64,000 bases of DNA from positions 2,728,001 through 2,792,000 of the forward strand of contig JBHGNT010000020.1 in NCBI GenBank assembly GCA_043228905.1, written 5' to 3'. The DNA comes from Azolla caroliniana (lineage: Eukaryota; Polypodiophyta). The translations under genes and the position numbers were made by a program. How positions within the stretch are numbered: the stretch's first letter is position 1; each line of letters begins with the position of its first letter. The notes beneath the pieces are model-generated. The model searched no databases. It had not been told where the DNA came from and saw nothing but the letters and a program-made list of their open reading frames with translations. This document shows, one piece after another, positions 1 through 10,989 of the stretch.

Positions 1-2
1 AA

Positions 3-2791
3 GCATGTCAATATGGAAAGAAAAATAGGTTGCCATTCCCTCATGAAAGACATGTAAGTAATAATCTGTTGGATTTGGTACATACGGATGTATGGGGACC
101 AACTAAGAATGCATCTATCGGTGGCTGCAGATTCTATGTAACTTTTATTGATGATTGCTCAAGGAAAACATGGGTGTATTTCATGAAAGAGAAAAGTGAA
201 GTGTTTGAATGTTTTTGTAAGTTTAAATGCATGGTAGAAAAGCAGACAGGTACAAGAATAAAATGTTTAAGATCTGATGGAGGAGGAGAGTATTTCTCAA
301 ATGAATTTTCTGATTTTCTATGCAATCAGGGAATAAGAAGATAGTTCACATGTAGATATACTCCACATCAAAATGGAGTTGCTGAGAGGAAAAACAGAAC
401 ATTGGTGAACATTGCAAGGGCTTTGATGACAGAGAAGAATATGCCATTGTACTATTGGGCAGAAGCTGTAAATACAACAAATTATATTCTAAATAGATGT
501 ATAACATCGGGAGTACATGAAGCAACTCCTGAAGAGTGTTTCTATGGAAGGAAACCTAGTCTAGAACACTTAAAAGTGTTTGGATGCCTTGCATATGTAC
601 ATGTGCCTGCAGAAGTAAGAAGTAAGTTGGATCCAAAGGCAGAAAAATGTATTTTTGTTGGCTATTCAGAAGAACAAAAAGGGTATAGATGCTATAACCC
701 TGTAACAAAGAAGATTGTGACAAGTAGGGATGTAATCTTTGATGAGTTAGCCAGCTGGTACAGTCCAAAACATAATCCAGAGACTGATGAAGACAATGAG
801 ATTGAAGACAGAGACAAATCTGAAATTGTAGAAGACTGCCACAGAGATGGAAGCAAGGTTGGACAACAAAATCCAACATCAACAGAATGTTCTGGACCAT
901 CAAAAAGCTCAGATGGTAAATCTGATTCGAATTCTTGGAGTGGAAAAAGTGGAGGACACAAAAAATGTGATGATAAAAAAGGAAAACAGAAAATGCCAGA
1001 GTATGAAATGTGATGATTCAGATGTGTCATTGGATGATCTTCTTGGTATAAGAGGATTTAAAACCCCTGGTATGGAAAAAGCATTGAAGGATGCAAATCA
1101 TAAACTGAGAAGATCAGATAGAGAGAAAAAAAACTGTTGAAAGATTTGGTTATGATACATATATGGCTATGCATTATGCATATATGTCTAAGGTGGTACA
1201 GATCCCTGATCCAAGTAGTTTTGATGAGGCTAAAACTGAGAAGAAATGGGTGGATGCAATGCAAGAAGAGATTGATGCATTGGCTGAAAACAAAACATGG
1301 GATTTGGTGAAGTTACCAAAAGGAGAAAATGTGGTAGGTTGCAAATGGGTCTACAAGACAAAGCATGATTCCAGTGGGAATGTAAGTAGACATAAAGCAA
1401 GATTGGTTGCAAAGGGATATGCCCAAATGCAAGGAATTGATTATGATGAGACATTTGCACCGGTTACAAAGATGGCAACATTGAGGACATTACTGGCTGT
1501 AGGTGCAGCCAGAAGATGGTTTCTTCATCATATGGATGTAAAAAATGCCTTTTTACATGGTAACTTGGAAGAAGAAGTGTATATGTGTCAACCACCAGGT
1601 TTTGAAGATAGGAAGCATCCAGATTATGTATGTAAGCTGAAAAAGGCTCTCTATGGACTGAAACAGGCACCAAGAGCATGGCACAGAGAACTTTCAGATT
1701 ATCTGAAAAAACTTGACTTCAAAATGTCAAAGGCTGATTCATCATTGTATGTTAAAAGGAAAGATGATTGTATTGTTGTGATTCTGATTTATGTTGATGA
1801 TCTCATCATTGGAGGTGATTTCATGGATGAAATAAGTAAGCTGAAAAGAAATTTGGAAATGAAATTTCATATGAAAGATTTGGGAGATCTAAGATATTTT
1901 TTGGGTATTGAAATCATCAGATCTGAAAGTGGTATATGTGTGTTGCAAAGACAATATGCAACAACTATGTTGAAAAAGTATGGTATGCTTGGATGCAAAC
2001 CTATTGGAGTACCACTAGATAAAAACTGCAAATTAAGGGCTGATTTGGGAGCCAAAATAGAAGATGTAAACATGTACAGGTCTATGGTGGGCAGTCTTAT
2101 TTATTTGACCATAACAAGACCTGATTTGAGTTATGCAGTTGGATTAGTCAGCCAATTTATGCAACAGCCAACAAAGCCGCATTTGGACTGCATTAGAAGA
2201 ATTCTGAGGTATGTAAAAGCTACTCAGAACTATGGATTGTTTTACAGGGCTGATTTGGACATAAATCTGGAAGGATATATAGATGCTGATTGGGCTGGAA
2301 GCCAAACATATAGAAGATCCACAAGTGGATATATGTTTACATTGGGAAGTGCAGGTATTTCATAGAGTAGCAAGAAACAAGCTATTGTTGCATTGTCTAG
2401 TACTAAAGTTGAGTACAGAGGAGCTGCCATAGCCACTTGTGAAGAGGTATGGATAAGAAGATTGCTTGCTGATTTGGGAGAGTATATAGATGGTACTGTC
2501 ACAATCTGGTGTGACAATATGAGCAGCATTCAGCTTGCAAAAAACCCAGTGTTCCATGCAAGAACAAAGCACATTGAAGTGCATTATCACTTTGTTAGAG
2601 GAAAAGTGATTGAAGGAGAAGTTGATCTGGTGTATGTGAATACAAATCAGCAGGTTGCTGATATTCTCACAAAGGGATTGAGTGTGGAAAAGCATACACA
2701 GTTTCGGAACATGATGGGAGTTGTAGACACTGATATGATGGTTGAAAAGCATCATGGAAAAGAAGTGGTAGATAACCCCAAGAAAGGATAA
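3..2791 (+). pseudogene. copia pol remnant: integrase, RT, RNase H
   Basis: The reading frame enters with the integrase zinc-binding end and the core (LVHTDVWGP, then RSDGGGEY, then the Glu of NGVAERKN). A long RT follows with KARLVAKGYAQ, FAPVTKMATLRT, MDVKNAFLHG, YGLKQAPRAW and the catalytic YVDD near 1792-1803. The RNase H region shows ADWAGS, STKVEYRGA and WCDNMSS. The gene is broken by an in-frame TAG at about 342, a frame change near 1010, another near 1135, and a TAG near 2363 where related proteins have Trp before SSKKQ. Domain order and motifs leave no doubt about copia pol. It cannot encode a working polyprotein. Its product would have acted in a cytoplasmic virus-like particle and then in the nucleus. 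Confidence 0.93.
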
Positions 2792-2800
2792 GTTGAGCTT

Positions 2801-2809
2801 GAGGGGGAG
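2801..2809 (+). other. polypurine tract of copia A
   Basis: The purine run gagggggag directly precedes the LTR that begins TGTTGAGAAGC, as expected for the plus-strand DNA primer of an LTR retrotransposon. Confidence 0.8.
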
Positions 2810-3394
2810 TGTTGAGAAGCAAGCTCAACATGGTATGTGATGCTTATTAGGAAATAAGCTATAGTAGCTATTTAGCTACTTGTGAACATAAAGGAGAAAC
2901 AGCTAATTAGCTACTGACAACTAATTAGCTACTGACAACTATTTAGCGACTGACAACTATTTAGCGACTGACAGCTAATTAGCTACTGACAGCTATTTAG
3001 CGACTGATAGCTAATTAGCTACTGACAGCTATTTAGCGACTGACAGCTAATTAGCTACAGGCAGCTAATTAGCTGCATACGTAAGTAACTTATTACTTAG
3101 GTAAAAAGTAAGAGAGCAAGTAAGTAAGAAAAATATACAAGAAGTAGAACTCTGAGAGAGAGTGTGAGTATAGAGAGAAAGAACTCAGAGAGTGAGAGCA
3201 GAAGAGAGAAACAGACGAGAGCAAGTAGAGCTCTGCGGGTAATGAAATAGAAGAAGTTTTGGTTGCTACAGAGGTAAGTCTCCTTCCCCCTTCCCTTTTT
3301 TGTTTGAGCACTAAACGATCTAGCACACCACGATCCGCCGCGCACATAAGAAGAGCCCGAGTGCCTTCTTCACGTTTTCTTAACAATATTAACA
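2810..3394 (+). repeat. 3' LTR of copia A
   Basis: It begins TGTTGAG just after the polypurine tract. The right end is placed at ...TTAACA (3385 or 3394), because TGTTGAG and CTTAACA are near inverted ends; the second LTR needed to prove this is outside the window. The 5' third contains an 18-bp tandem repeat and the 3' third is a GA-rich leader. Confidence 0.65.
2897..3076. repeat. 18-bp tandem repeat inside the copia A LTR
   Basis: About ten units alternate between AGCTAATTAGCTACTGAC and AGCTATTTAGCGACTGAC. The AGCTAATTAGCT core is a perfect 12-bp palindrome. The same core dominates the large satellites at 21.6-22.7 and 24.5-25.1 kb, but with different spacing. Confidence 0.9.
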
Positions 3395-3706
3395 TCTTCT
3401 AAGGCCAAATTTGGCCCATGAGACAATTGGTTTACAACAAAAGAGTATTTATCCATTCATCATAACTAAAATAAAATTAAGTAAAAAATAAAACTTAAAC
3501 TAAAAGAGTTCTAGTAGTGTACAATATGTAGTATACTCGAAAGTGACTATACACTAAGCCTAATTTTATTTCCACCCAAGCCTCTCGAAAAGAAGTGGGG
3601 GGTCAAAGGGTCTTGATGTGGGTTCCAATGTAGAGAGTGCCCTAGCCATGGCTTCTAGGCGGTGTAGCTCACGTTCCCTTATTTTCAATATTGCTTCCAC
3701 ATCACG

Positions 3707-6700
3707 TCAAGTTGCTTTGAAACCCGGCACCCGAGGACGTCTGGTTCTTCTCTGGTTTTCTGCCTCATCAATGGAAAGGCCGAGTGGTGCAAGTGTGTCA
3801 GCATTCGTTGTCTCCTCATGTTCCTGAAAAACTTCATTTGTTACATGTTCGTGATCATTAGCAACATTATTGTCAACATTTTGTAACTTATTCTCTTTGT
3901 GTTGTTTTAGCTCTAGAATGTATTTGCCTAATTTCTTTATATCTAGAGTATCTAATAGTTTGGGGAGGGTGGGAGACAAACCAAGTATGTCTTGGTATTT
4001 TTCCCTTATCTCGGCATAGGTTGGACACTTGCATGTAAAGTGGTACTCATCCTCTATCTCTATGTGACAACCTACATATCCTTTCCTCCCTCGGGACTCC
4101 ACTAGTACGACCATTCTCAATCTCATGTTGGTGAGATGATATTCTAAGTTGTCCAATGGCAACCCTTAGTGCATGTGGTAAGAATACATCTAGATATTTT
4201 GGCCGCGTGATAAAACCTAACTCAGAGAAGTGCATGAAGTGTTTCTTATAGTACAACATTTTAGATGGGAGTGGCTCTAGTGGGGTGATCCATTTACACC
4301 GAGTGTAAATTTGCCATATTTCTTGGCGTATTACTTTATTGCGGTCCTCATGAGAGATTAAAGTGTTATCACTCGTGTGGTTGTACCTAAGGGGAGGTAG
4401 GTTATTAATGTCTAGACCATTCGCAAGAAGCCAACTCACCATCATGCCATACCATGAGCTAGTATAGCCGGACTCATACAATGATCGAGAGGCCTTAAAG
4501 GCTTGATGAGATATTCTATCATGTGGTTGGCTATGTATCCTGTGAATAAAGACTACAAGTTGAAAAAGTGCCTCTACTAACATTGGGGGTAACGTGAACT
4601 CAGCCCTAATAATGTCATATGGTACAATCGATTTGCTTCGGAGTTGGCGTGATAGCATCATCACCAATGGTCTCTCTAATTGTGTCCACATGAAAGATGG
4701 TAATCCTGGAGCCCAAACCGCTGATGCATACATGAGGGAGGGGGTCACTAATGAGTCAAAGAGCCACCCTTTAGTCTGTGGCTCTTGAAAGTGTGCTTGG
4801 TGGCATTGTCTCTCTAGGAGTGAGAGGGATGCATGTCCTCTCGTGAGTCTATCCTTCGCTGCCTGTGTCATCGAAAATTTACCTGAGTGGGCACTAAAAG
4901 TGACTCCGAGATAGACGTATGATCCAACCACCTCGACTGGACTATGGGAGATAGTTAGGTGACACTTAGCTCTAACTTGGGCCGATGTGTGGAAGATAAG
5001 GACTTTCGTTTTCCCTAGATTCACTACCAATCCTCGTTGTACACAAAAGTCATCTAAGGCATTAAGGTGCCTTTGTAGGTCGTGTTCGGATTCAGAGAGC
5101 AAAACTATGTCATCCGCATAGAGCAAGATACGAACCTGCGTATCCCCAAGGACCACTCCGGTGCCTCCCTCACGAGCAATAAAATCTGTGATCTCATCAA
5201 TGTAGATCCCAAAAAGCGTCGGTGATAGGGGGCAACCTTGTTTTTCACCAATAGTGCTAGTGAAACGATTAGATAGGCCACCTAGGCATTGGACACACCC
5301 GGACACTTGTTCATATAGTGCGTAGATGGCCCATACCATATCATCTGGTATCCTCAAGCTTTTAAGTCTATCAAACAACCGCTCTCTAGGGACTGTGTCA
5401 AAGGCTTTGCGGAAGTCCACAAAACAATAGTATAATTTCTTCTTGCGAGCCTTAGTTTGGTCAATTAGGCATCTAAGTGTGAAGTTATGATCAATAGTGG
5501 AGAAGGCTCGTCTAAAGCCAGCTTGTTCAGGTGCACAAAGGTTTAGGGTCTCCATATAGTCGCTAAGCTCTGCTTCTATTAGTGCACCATATAACTTAGC
5601 AAGGGTATGGCCTATCATAATGGTCCTATATGTATTTGGGTCCATGGGGTCCCCCCCTTTATGTATGGGGGCCACTGTATTCATAGTCCATTGTGGTGGA
5701 AAACCCTCCGCAAGGGCACGATTGAAGATTAGAGTTAGCAAGGGAGCTAGGCACTCTCTCGCATATATAATGTGTTCTACTCGCAATCCTGTGTGGTCCA
5801 TGGACTTCCTATGTTGTAATTTCTTTATGACCTTCACGACCCTAGAGGTCATGAAAAGTGTCCCCGTGGTAGGCCGGGGTGTGGAAGGCATTGGAATGGG
5901 TGGTTGGTTTGGGATTTGGTAAAGTCTCTCTGTATATGTGTGCCAAGTTTCGGGATCTTCGATGGGTGTTTGTGGTCTTGGCTCCCGTAGTCTCTTCCAT
6001 GCCGTGGCACAATCGCTACTCATGAGCATATGGTAGAGTTCCCAGTATTGGGATGCCTCCCACGCTCGTCTCTTACGACGTGTCATCTTACGCATTTCTT
6101 TGCGGGCTTGTATGGAGGTAATACTACCATTGAGTTGCGATACTGTAAGTTGTCTATGTAAGTCCCTACAATCCTCGTCATACCATTTATTTTGTGGCAT
6201 TGATCCTGATCTACCTTGATTTGAGTGTTTTGTATATGGGAAACTGCTAACTGCTGCGGAGTGAAGGATGTGTGCGAGTTTTGTACTAAGGCTTTCTAAC
6301 GGTAGGGAGGGGAGATGGGCCTGAACATGTTGAGAGTATATGTCAGAGAGCTCATGTGTGAAATGTATTGTGGTGTGATGGCATGGTTGACTAGACTTGG
6401 TGACCTTAGAGATATCACATTTTAGCTCGAAGTATAAGAAACTATGGTCTGCGCCAATAGGGCATGGGGCCACTCGGAAGGAGTTAATCATGTGGGTAGC
6501 TTCAGGGCGGCCTATTAGATAGTCAACTGTGCTTTCCCCTCCTCCATGTGGGAAACATGTGAGCTCTTCCGAGCCCGGCCACTTAGCTAAACCATTATAT
6601 ATGACCATCCGGTGCCGACTGCCAAGTTCGAGCAGATGATGGCCAAAGCTCGTGGCGTCTGCACCTTGATCCTTTGATCTACGTGTGGTGCCTATGTCTA

Positions 6701-7253
6701 AAGGATCAACATTTACCATTTCTAGGTTTCTATTCATCTGAAATATTGTGCATTGTCGGGATTGGGTTCTCACATTGAAGTCTCCTACAAGAAATACTTC
6801 TCCTTGGGAAGAATATCGGATTATGTCATCCGATAGGGGTTCGTATGGTGAAGGCCCATGTGGCATTCCTTCATCGACTAATCTCGTCAAGCCACCAATA
6901 TTATAACGGGATCCTTTTGGGGGAAAGTAACAAATGGCGAAAAATACTGCCTGGTCTTTGCTTGTGGAGACTTTCACCCACATAAAACGAGCTTCTAGGT
7001 CTATCTTCATTATTTCTATCCTATTATGTAGCTCTCTACGAAACAATATCGCGACACCTCCAGATCCCCTAGTAGTGTGTCGACGTGAGGTTTGTCTAAA
7101 AGCGGACTCCCAACGGAATCCTTCGACCCGTGGGAGTCCTCTATTTGGGCTCTGATGTGTTTCTACCAAGAAAAGTATATCAGATACCTTTAGTATCTCC
7201 TCTAGGCGGCCAGGGTGTGCCTAGAGTGCGCCATTACAATTCCATAGGGTCAT
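3707..7253 (-). pseudogene. LINE 1 ORF2: endonuclease, reverse transcriptase, zinc-binding tail
   Basis: An ORF of about 1040 codons (7169-4047) is open. The natural ATG is probably at 7253 (MTLWNCNGAL), with a TAG where a Trp would be expected, before the long open part. An AP-type endonuclease comes first (VGDFNV, STVDYLIG, GADHSF). The RT follows with PIHKGGD, APEQAGFRR, FVDFRKAFD, GEKQGCPLSP and catalytic YADD. A Cys/His tail (CHIEIEDEYHFTCKC) sits in another frame, reached through a small frameshift near 4065. Such proteins nick target DNA and prime reverse transcription of their own RNA there. This copy has one stop and one frameshift, so it is recent but probably dead. Confidence 0.9.
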
Positions 7254-7289
7254 CCTAAGTGCATTTTCTGTCACATGGGCCACACACCG

Positions 7290-7653
7290 TCAATTAGTAG
7301 TGCGATCATTTATGATCACTCGGCCGTCTTGGTAAAAGGCACGATGGCCTTCTTTACGAGCTTGCACAACTCGTGGCATACAACTCTTGCGATGCTCAAT
7401 TTGCATCTTAGTGAGGTCTTCATCGAGATAGATGGGGTCCCCATCCATTCCTCGAAGGATTGGTGTCTTCTTAAAGAAAGTGATTCTAAAGTCTAAGTCT
7501 TTAAATTGAAGGACTAAGGCTCTCTTCCTAGTTGTGTCACGCCCGGCCCTCCATGCTTTGGTGATAGGTAGGGCCTCTGTGTACCCTAACATTTTCCCAA
7601 GTGTTTGTGCGTCCTCATTTGGGGATGCACCTTCCTTGAGCCCAGTGACACGT
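7290..7653 (-). pseudogene. LINE 1 ORF1, C-terminal part
   Basis: This is the RNA-binding chaperone-type ORF1. Its C-terminal part reads LQFKDLDFRITFFKK and then IYLDEDLTKMQIEHRK, the usual shape of the L1 ORF1 C-terminal domain. It stops at 7290, about 36 nt before the ORF2 start. On the minus strand its reading frame continues exactly into the part beyond the solo LTR (…RRLNV then RVTGLKEG…), so the two pieces were one ORF. Confidence 0.8.
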
Positions 7654-8277
7654 TGTCGTCAAGAAAACCGTCCACAAGCGGAATCGGTGCACAGGAGCGT
7701 AGGAACCGGCTCTTCATGCACGTGCGCCTTATGTTGTACATAGGAGATCCTAGGCAGGTAGATTCGGTAGGTAGGAAGTAAAGGGGAAACGGCTCCTTCC
7801 TTGCCTATAAAAGGAGGGAGACGAGGAGGGGCGGGGAGTCGAGGACGAAGTGCTGTCGGTTTGTGGGCGGAAGACCTCTCTCTCTCTCTCTCTCGCAAAC
7901 TCCGTAGCTTCTTGCTGTGCAGGTTTCGGGAAGCTCGCGTTGCTCTGAGGAATGCCCGAGTGCTTCCGGCAGCACCTCCAACCTACTCTTTCCTTTCTGT
8001 GCGTTTACGAACAGGCATCGGCATCTGTTCGCCGGCTTGTTCGGTTGTAACCGACTTCGGGCTTCTTGTTGCTTGTTTTGTTAATATATACATTTACCTA
8101 CATTCGTGTCTCTTTGTGTCGGTGTCCCACTCGCGTCTTTGTGTCGAAGGGCCGTGTCCCTGTGAATCTACGCTCGCACGTGGTGGGTCCCCTCCCTTCT
8201 CCTTTCTCTCTTGCTCTTCGGTACAAGACCCCCGAGGACCCGCCTCATTCCACGCATCCGCGAGGAATACCTCGACA
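7654..8277. mobile_element. solo LTR (gypsy type) inserted in LINE 1 ORF1
   Basis: The sequence starts TGTCGTCAAG and ends CCTCGACA. It is flanked by ACGT on both sides (7650-7653 and 8278-8281). Removing it with one ACGT restores the LINE ORF1 frame. It has a TATA box (CCTATAAAAGG near 7803) and a CT-repeat leader on the plus strand. Its last 60 bp resemble the end of the LTR at 47,273-48,042 (GACCCCCGAGGACCCGCC type). Confidence 0.88.
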
Positions 8278-8730
8278 ACGTACATTTAAGCGTCGGGCCT
8301 GACGCATTTTCTTTTCTTCAAGGATGGTATTAACAATATTTTCATCTTTTATTTCTTTTTTAATGTTTCTTTTAACCACATCTACCCAACCCGTTTTAGC
8401 TAACTCTATGTTATTATTAACTTCCTCTTTAACTTTTTTAATTTCGTCCTTTATATCCTCTATAGAGGATATTTCACCGTCTTCTCGAGATACCTCGACG
8501 TCCTTAAGTTGTTTTTTAAGGTCGGTGTTTTCTACTTTAAGTTGTTCTATTTCGGCCTTGAGGGCATCTTTTTCCTCTCTATCTTTTTTCTTGTGGGTTT
8601 CGGTGTCTTTCACCCATTTTTTCATATCCATTTCTATTTTTGTTAAACGATTAACCATATCTAAAAAGTCCTCCTTACTTATAGCCTCGTATTGTATATC
8701 CTTATGTTCCTTAGTTCGTTTAGACGTCAT
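8278..8730 (-). pseudogene. LINE 1 ORF1, N-terminal coiled-coil part
   Basis: From ATG at 8730 (MTSKRTKEHK) the protein is very rich in Lys and Glu, with heptad-like stretches (LKAEIEQLKVENTDLKKQL), as in L1 ORF1 trimerisation coiled coils. The frame runs to ARRLNVR and is then interrupted by the solo LTR at 7654-8277. The last residues of the open frame here are encoded by the LTR. Confidence 0.8.
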
Positions 8731-8740
8731 TGTGGTGTCA

Positions 8741-9310
8741 ATAAGAAAAAAAGGTAAAATAAATGGGTTCGAGACTTAGCCGAGTTTGTGTGTATGTCGC
8801 AATCACATCGGCATTTTGTAGCACGCGACGGGCACACCAAAAGAACCCACCCACGAACTCGTCAAGAAAATGGTACTTCACAACGTCAAGAGAAAACGGA
8901 GAAGAAACACCCCTGACGGCGACGGTGACAGCGGCGGTCGTCAAACGACGGCAGACGGCTGCAAACGATAGAAGACGGCTGCAGACGGTAGCAGACGGCG
9001 ACAACAACAGACGACGGTGACGACGACGGCGACGACGACGACACTAACCGGTGACAGCAACGGCAGAGAGAGCCGTTACACAGAGGCGAGGAAGCGAGAG
9101 AGAGAGAGAGAGCAGACGGCGACGACTGCAGCGGCGGCAGACAACGGTTGTAGATGACGGCGACGACAGCGACAACAACGGCAGAGAGAGAGAGAGAGCA
9201 GACGGCGACGGCTGCAGCGGATGCAGACGACAACGACGACAGCGACAGCAACGGTAGAGAGAGCCGTTACACAGCGACAACAACGGCAGCGACAACGAGA
9301 GAGATGATGA
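8741..9310. repeat. CG-rich CGACGG/ACGGC low-complexity block
   Basis: Degenerate repeats of CGACGG, ACAACGGC and GCAGACGG with embedded GA runs. Open frames on both strands here are low-complexity artefacts. It lies directly upstream of LINE 1 ORF1 and could be the LINE 5' UTR or promoter, but no second LINE copy is available to test this. Confidence 0.6.
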
Positions 9311-9640
9311 TAACAGATGATATATTATATGAAGAATATGTACAAAATGGCTATGAGGCTTAAGATCGGCGTTGAACCAATTTGGTTCAACATAATGCCT
9401 TGTGCCTCCTTTTATAATGTTCTTAGGAGGAGTCCTGAAGCTTCTAGAATGTTCCAGAGAAATCTGGAATATACATTAATTTGTTATAATAAAACTAAAA
9501 TTAAAATAATATTTTATATATTACAATAGATGGTATAATGGTCAAGAGCTCGACCCATATAACATAAGGTCATGGGCTCGAGTCTTGCCATATCATGACA
9601 CCATTGAACCTTCTCTCTTCAAGCTCTCTTCTTTAGGGGA
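9311..9640. other. AT-rich spacer with a weak tRNA-like stretch
   Basis: No gene is seen. Positions 9530-9600 read like a decayed tRNA head (GGTATAATGGTCAAGAGC, later GGGCTCGAGTC), possibly a SINE remnant. The B-box match is imperfect. Confidence 0.35.
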
Positions 9641-10275
9641 AACATAGATGCAGTTTTCCCAAAATATTCTTTTCTATTTAGGTTTTTGGCCTTCTCAAAA
9701 GCCAAAAATAGGTTTTGCCCAAAACAACATTCTTTGGTGCTCAATGCAAAGTGAGCACTGGAACTCTACGAGTTGACCTGCCATGGAGAGAAAGTACTAC
9801 CACAAAATCATATGCCCCTATCCCACTCCGAGAGGGTAGTATTGCACGAAGGGTAGTTGTGACCAACACCAACAATAAGAATACTGGAAATTTGAAGGGC
9901 GATGGAAGGTAAGAACTTGTTATAATAGCATAAAACACAATAAGACATACATTATATGTAAATTAAAGTGTATAACTTGAAGGTCTAGAGATGAAGGATT
10001 TCAAGGAAAATCTCTCTATTATTATTTTTTTATTACAAAACTTAGACTAATCTAGAAAAGCATAATGAAAACTCTTCATTTTGATTGATAAGGGTTACAA
10101 TATTCTGGTAAATTAAAAAACTAGGGGCAACTTTTGTCATTTCCGACAAGGGACAACATTGATTGATTTTAAAAAGAAATATTTTGAAGAATACTAGTGA
10201 GTTCCAATGTCTGTATGTAACTACATGGTACAACATAGAAAATATCTTATGAGAATGCATTAATATGACAATTTC
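9640..10275 (+). repeat. tandem duplication, copy 1
   Basis: About 640 bp that matches 10,350-10,985 along its whole length in the same orientation, with substitutions and small indels throughout. A 60-codon open stretch (9730-9912) with LPWREST and SIARRVVVTN ends at a GT splice-donor-like site (GGAAGGTAAG). I do not recognise the product. Confidence 0.8.
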
Positions 10276-10349
10276 ATTCCTAGTAATTTTTGTTGAAAAA
10301 ATAGTGACTTCGTTGGTGAAATATATGTATGTGTGTATATATATATATG

Positions 10350-10985
10350 GGAAACGTATATATTTAGTTGTCCCAAAATATTCCTTTTGGTTTATGTTTT
10401 TGGCATTGTTAAAAGCAAAAAATTGTTTTGGCCAGAAACAACACTTTTCGGCGGTAAATGCAGAGTGAGCCGTTGTACTCTACGAGTTCTGTTGCCATGG
10501 AGAGAAAGTACTGTTGCAAAATCATATGCGTCCGTCCCACTCCCAGTGGGTAATATTGCACGAAGGGTAGTTGTGACCAACAACAACAATATGCATGCAT
10601 GAAATTTGAAGGGCGATGGAAGGTAAGTACTTCTTAGAATAGGATAAGACACAATAAGACATAGACTATATATAAATTAAAGTGTATAACTTGAGGATCA
10701 AAAGACGAAGGATTGCAAAGAAGATCTCCCTATTATTATTATTTTAGTGCAAAACTTTGAATAATGTAGAAAAGGATAATGAAAACTCTTCATTTTGATT
10801 CATAAGGGTTACAATATTATGGTAATTCAAAGAACTTGGAGCAAAATTTGGTCATTTTCGACAATGTTTATTGATTTTAATAAGTAAGATTTTGAAGAAT
10901 ACAAGTGAGTTCGAATGTCTATATGTAACTGCATGGTACGCTATAGAAAAATCTTATGAGAATGCATTGATATGATAGTTCAATT
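10350..10985 (+). repeat. tandem duplication, copy 2
   Basis: Period about 710 bp from copy 1. The exon-like stretch is kept in the same frame (LPWREST, NIARRVVVTN), but a TGA occurs just before the shared NLKGDGR end. Many differences change amino acids, which argues against present-day purifying selection. Confidence 0.8.
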
Positions 10986-10989
10986 AGAC

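Larger units (their letters stand above)
1..3394 (+). mobile_element. Ty1/copia retrotransposon A, 3' part
   Basis: The 5' LTR, gag and protease lie outside the window. What remains is integrase, reverse transcriptase and RNase H, a polypurine tract and a complete-looking 3' LTR, all on the plus strand and in copia order (integrase before RT). The element is decayed. It has its own LTR sequence with an internal 18-bp tandem repeat and does not share the TGTTGGG LTR start of the other copia elements in the window. Confidence 0.9.
3395..8740 (-). mobile_element. L1-like LINE 1 with ORF1 and ORF2
   Basis: Read on the minus strand: ORF1 (8730 down to 7290, split by a solo LTR), then ORF2 (7253 down to about 3707), then an AT-rich 3' region that ends somewhere between 3700 and the copia LTR at 3394. 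I see no clear poly(A) tail, so the 3' end is approximate. The CG-rich block above 8740 may be its 5' UTR. Confidence 0.85.

Noticed and set aside
2897-3076. Possible CRISPR-like regular repeats
   Set aside because: Units are directly adjacent with no unique spacers, inside a retrotransposon LTR of a eukaryote.
3093-3395. Minus-strand ORF with a hydrophobic end
   Set aside because: Antisense to the GA-rich leader of the copia A LTR; Ser/Leu content is the complement of GA repeats.
8763-9363. Six overlapping ORFs on both strands
   Set aside because: All arise from the CGACGG/GA low-complexity block.
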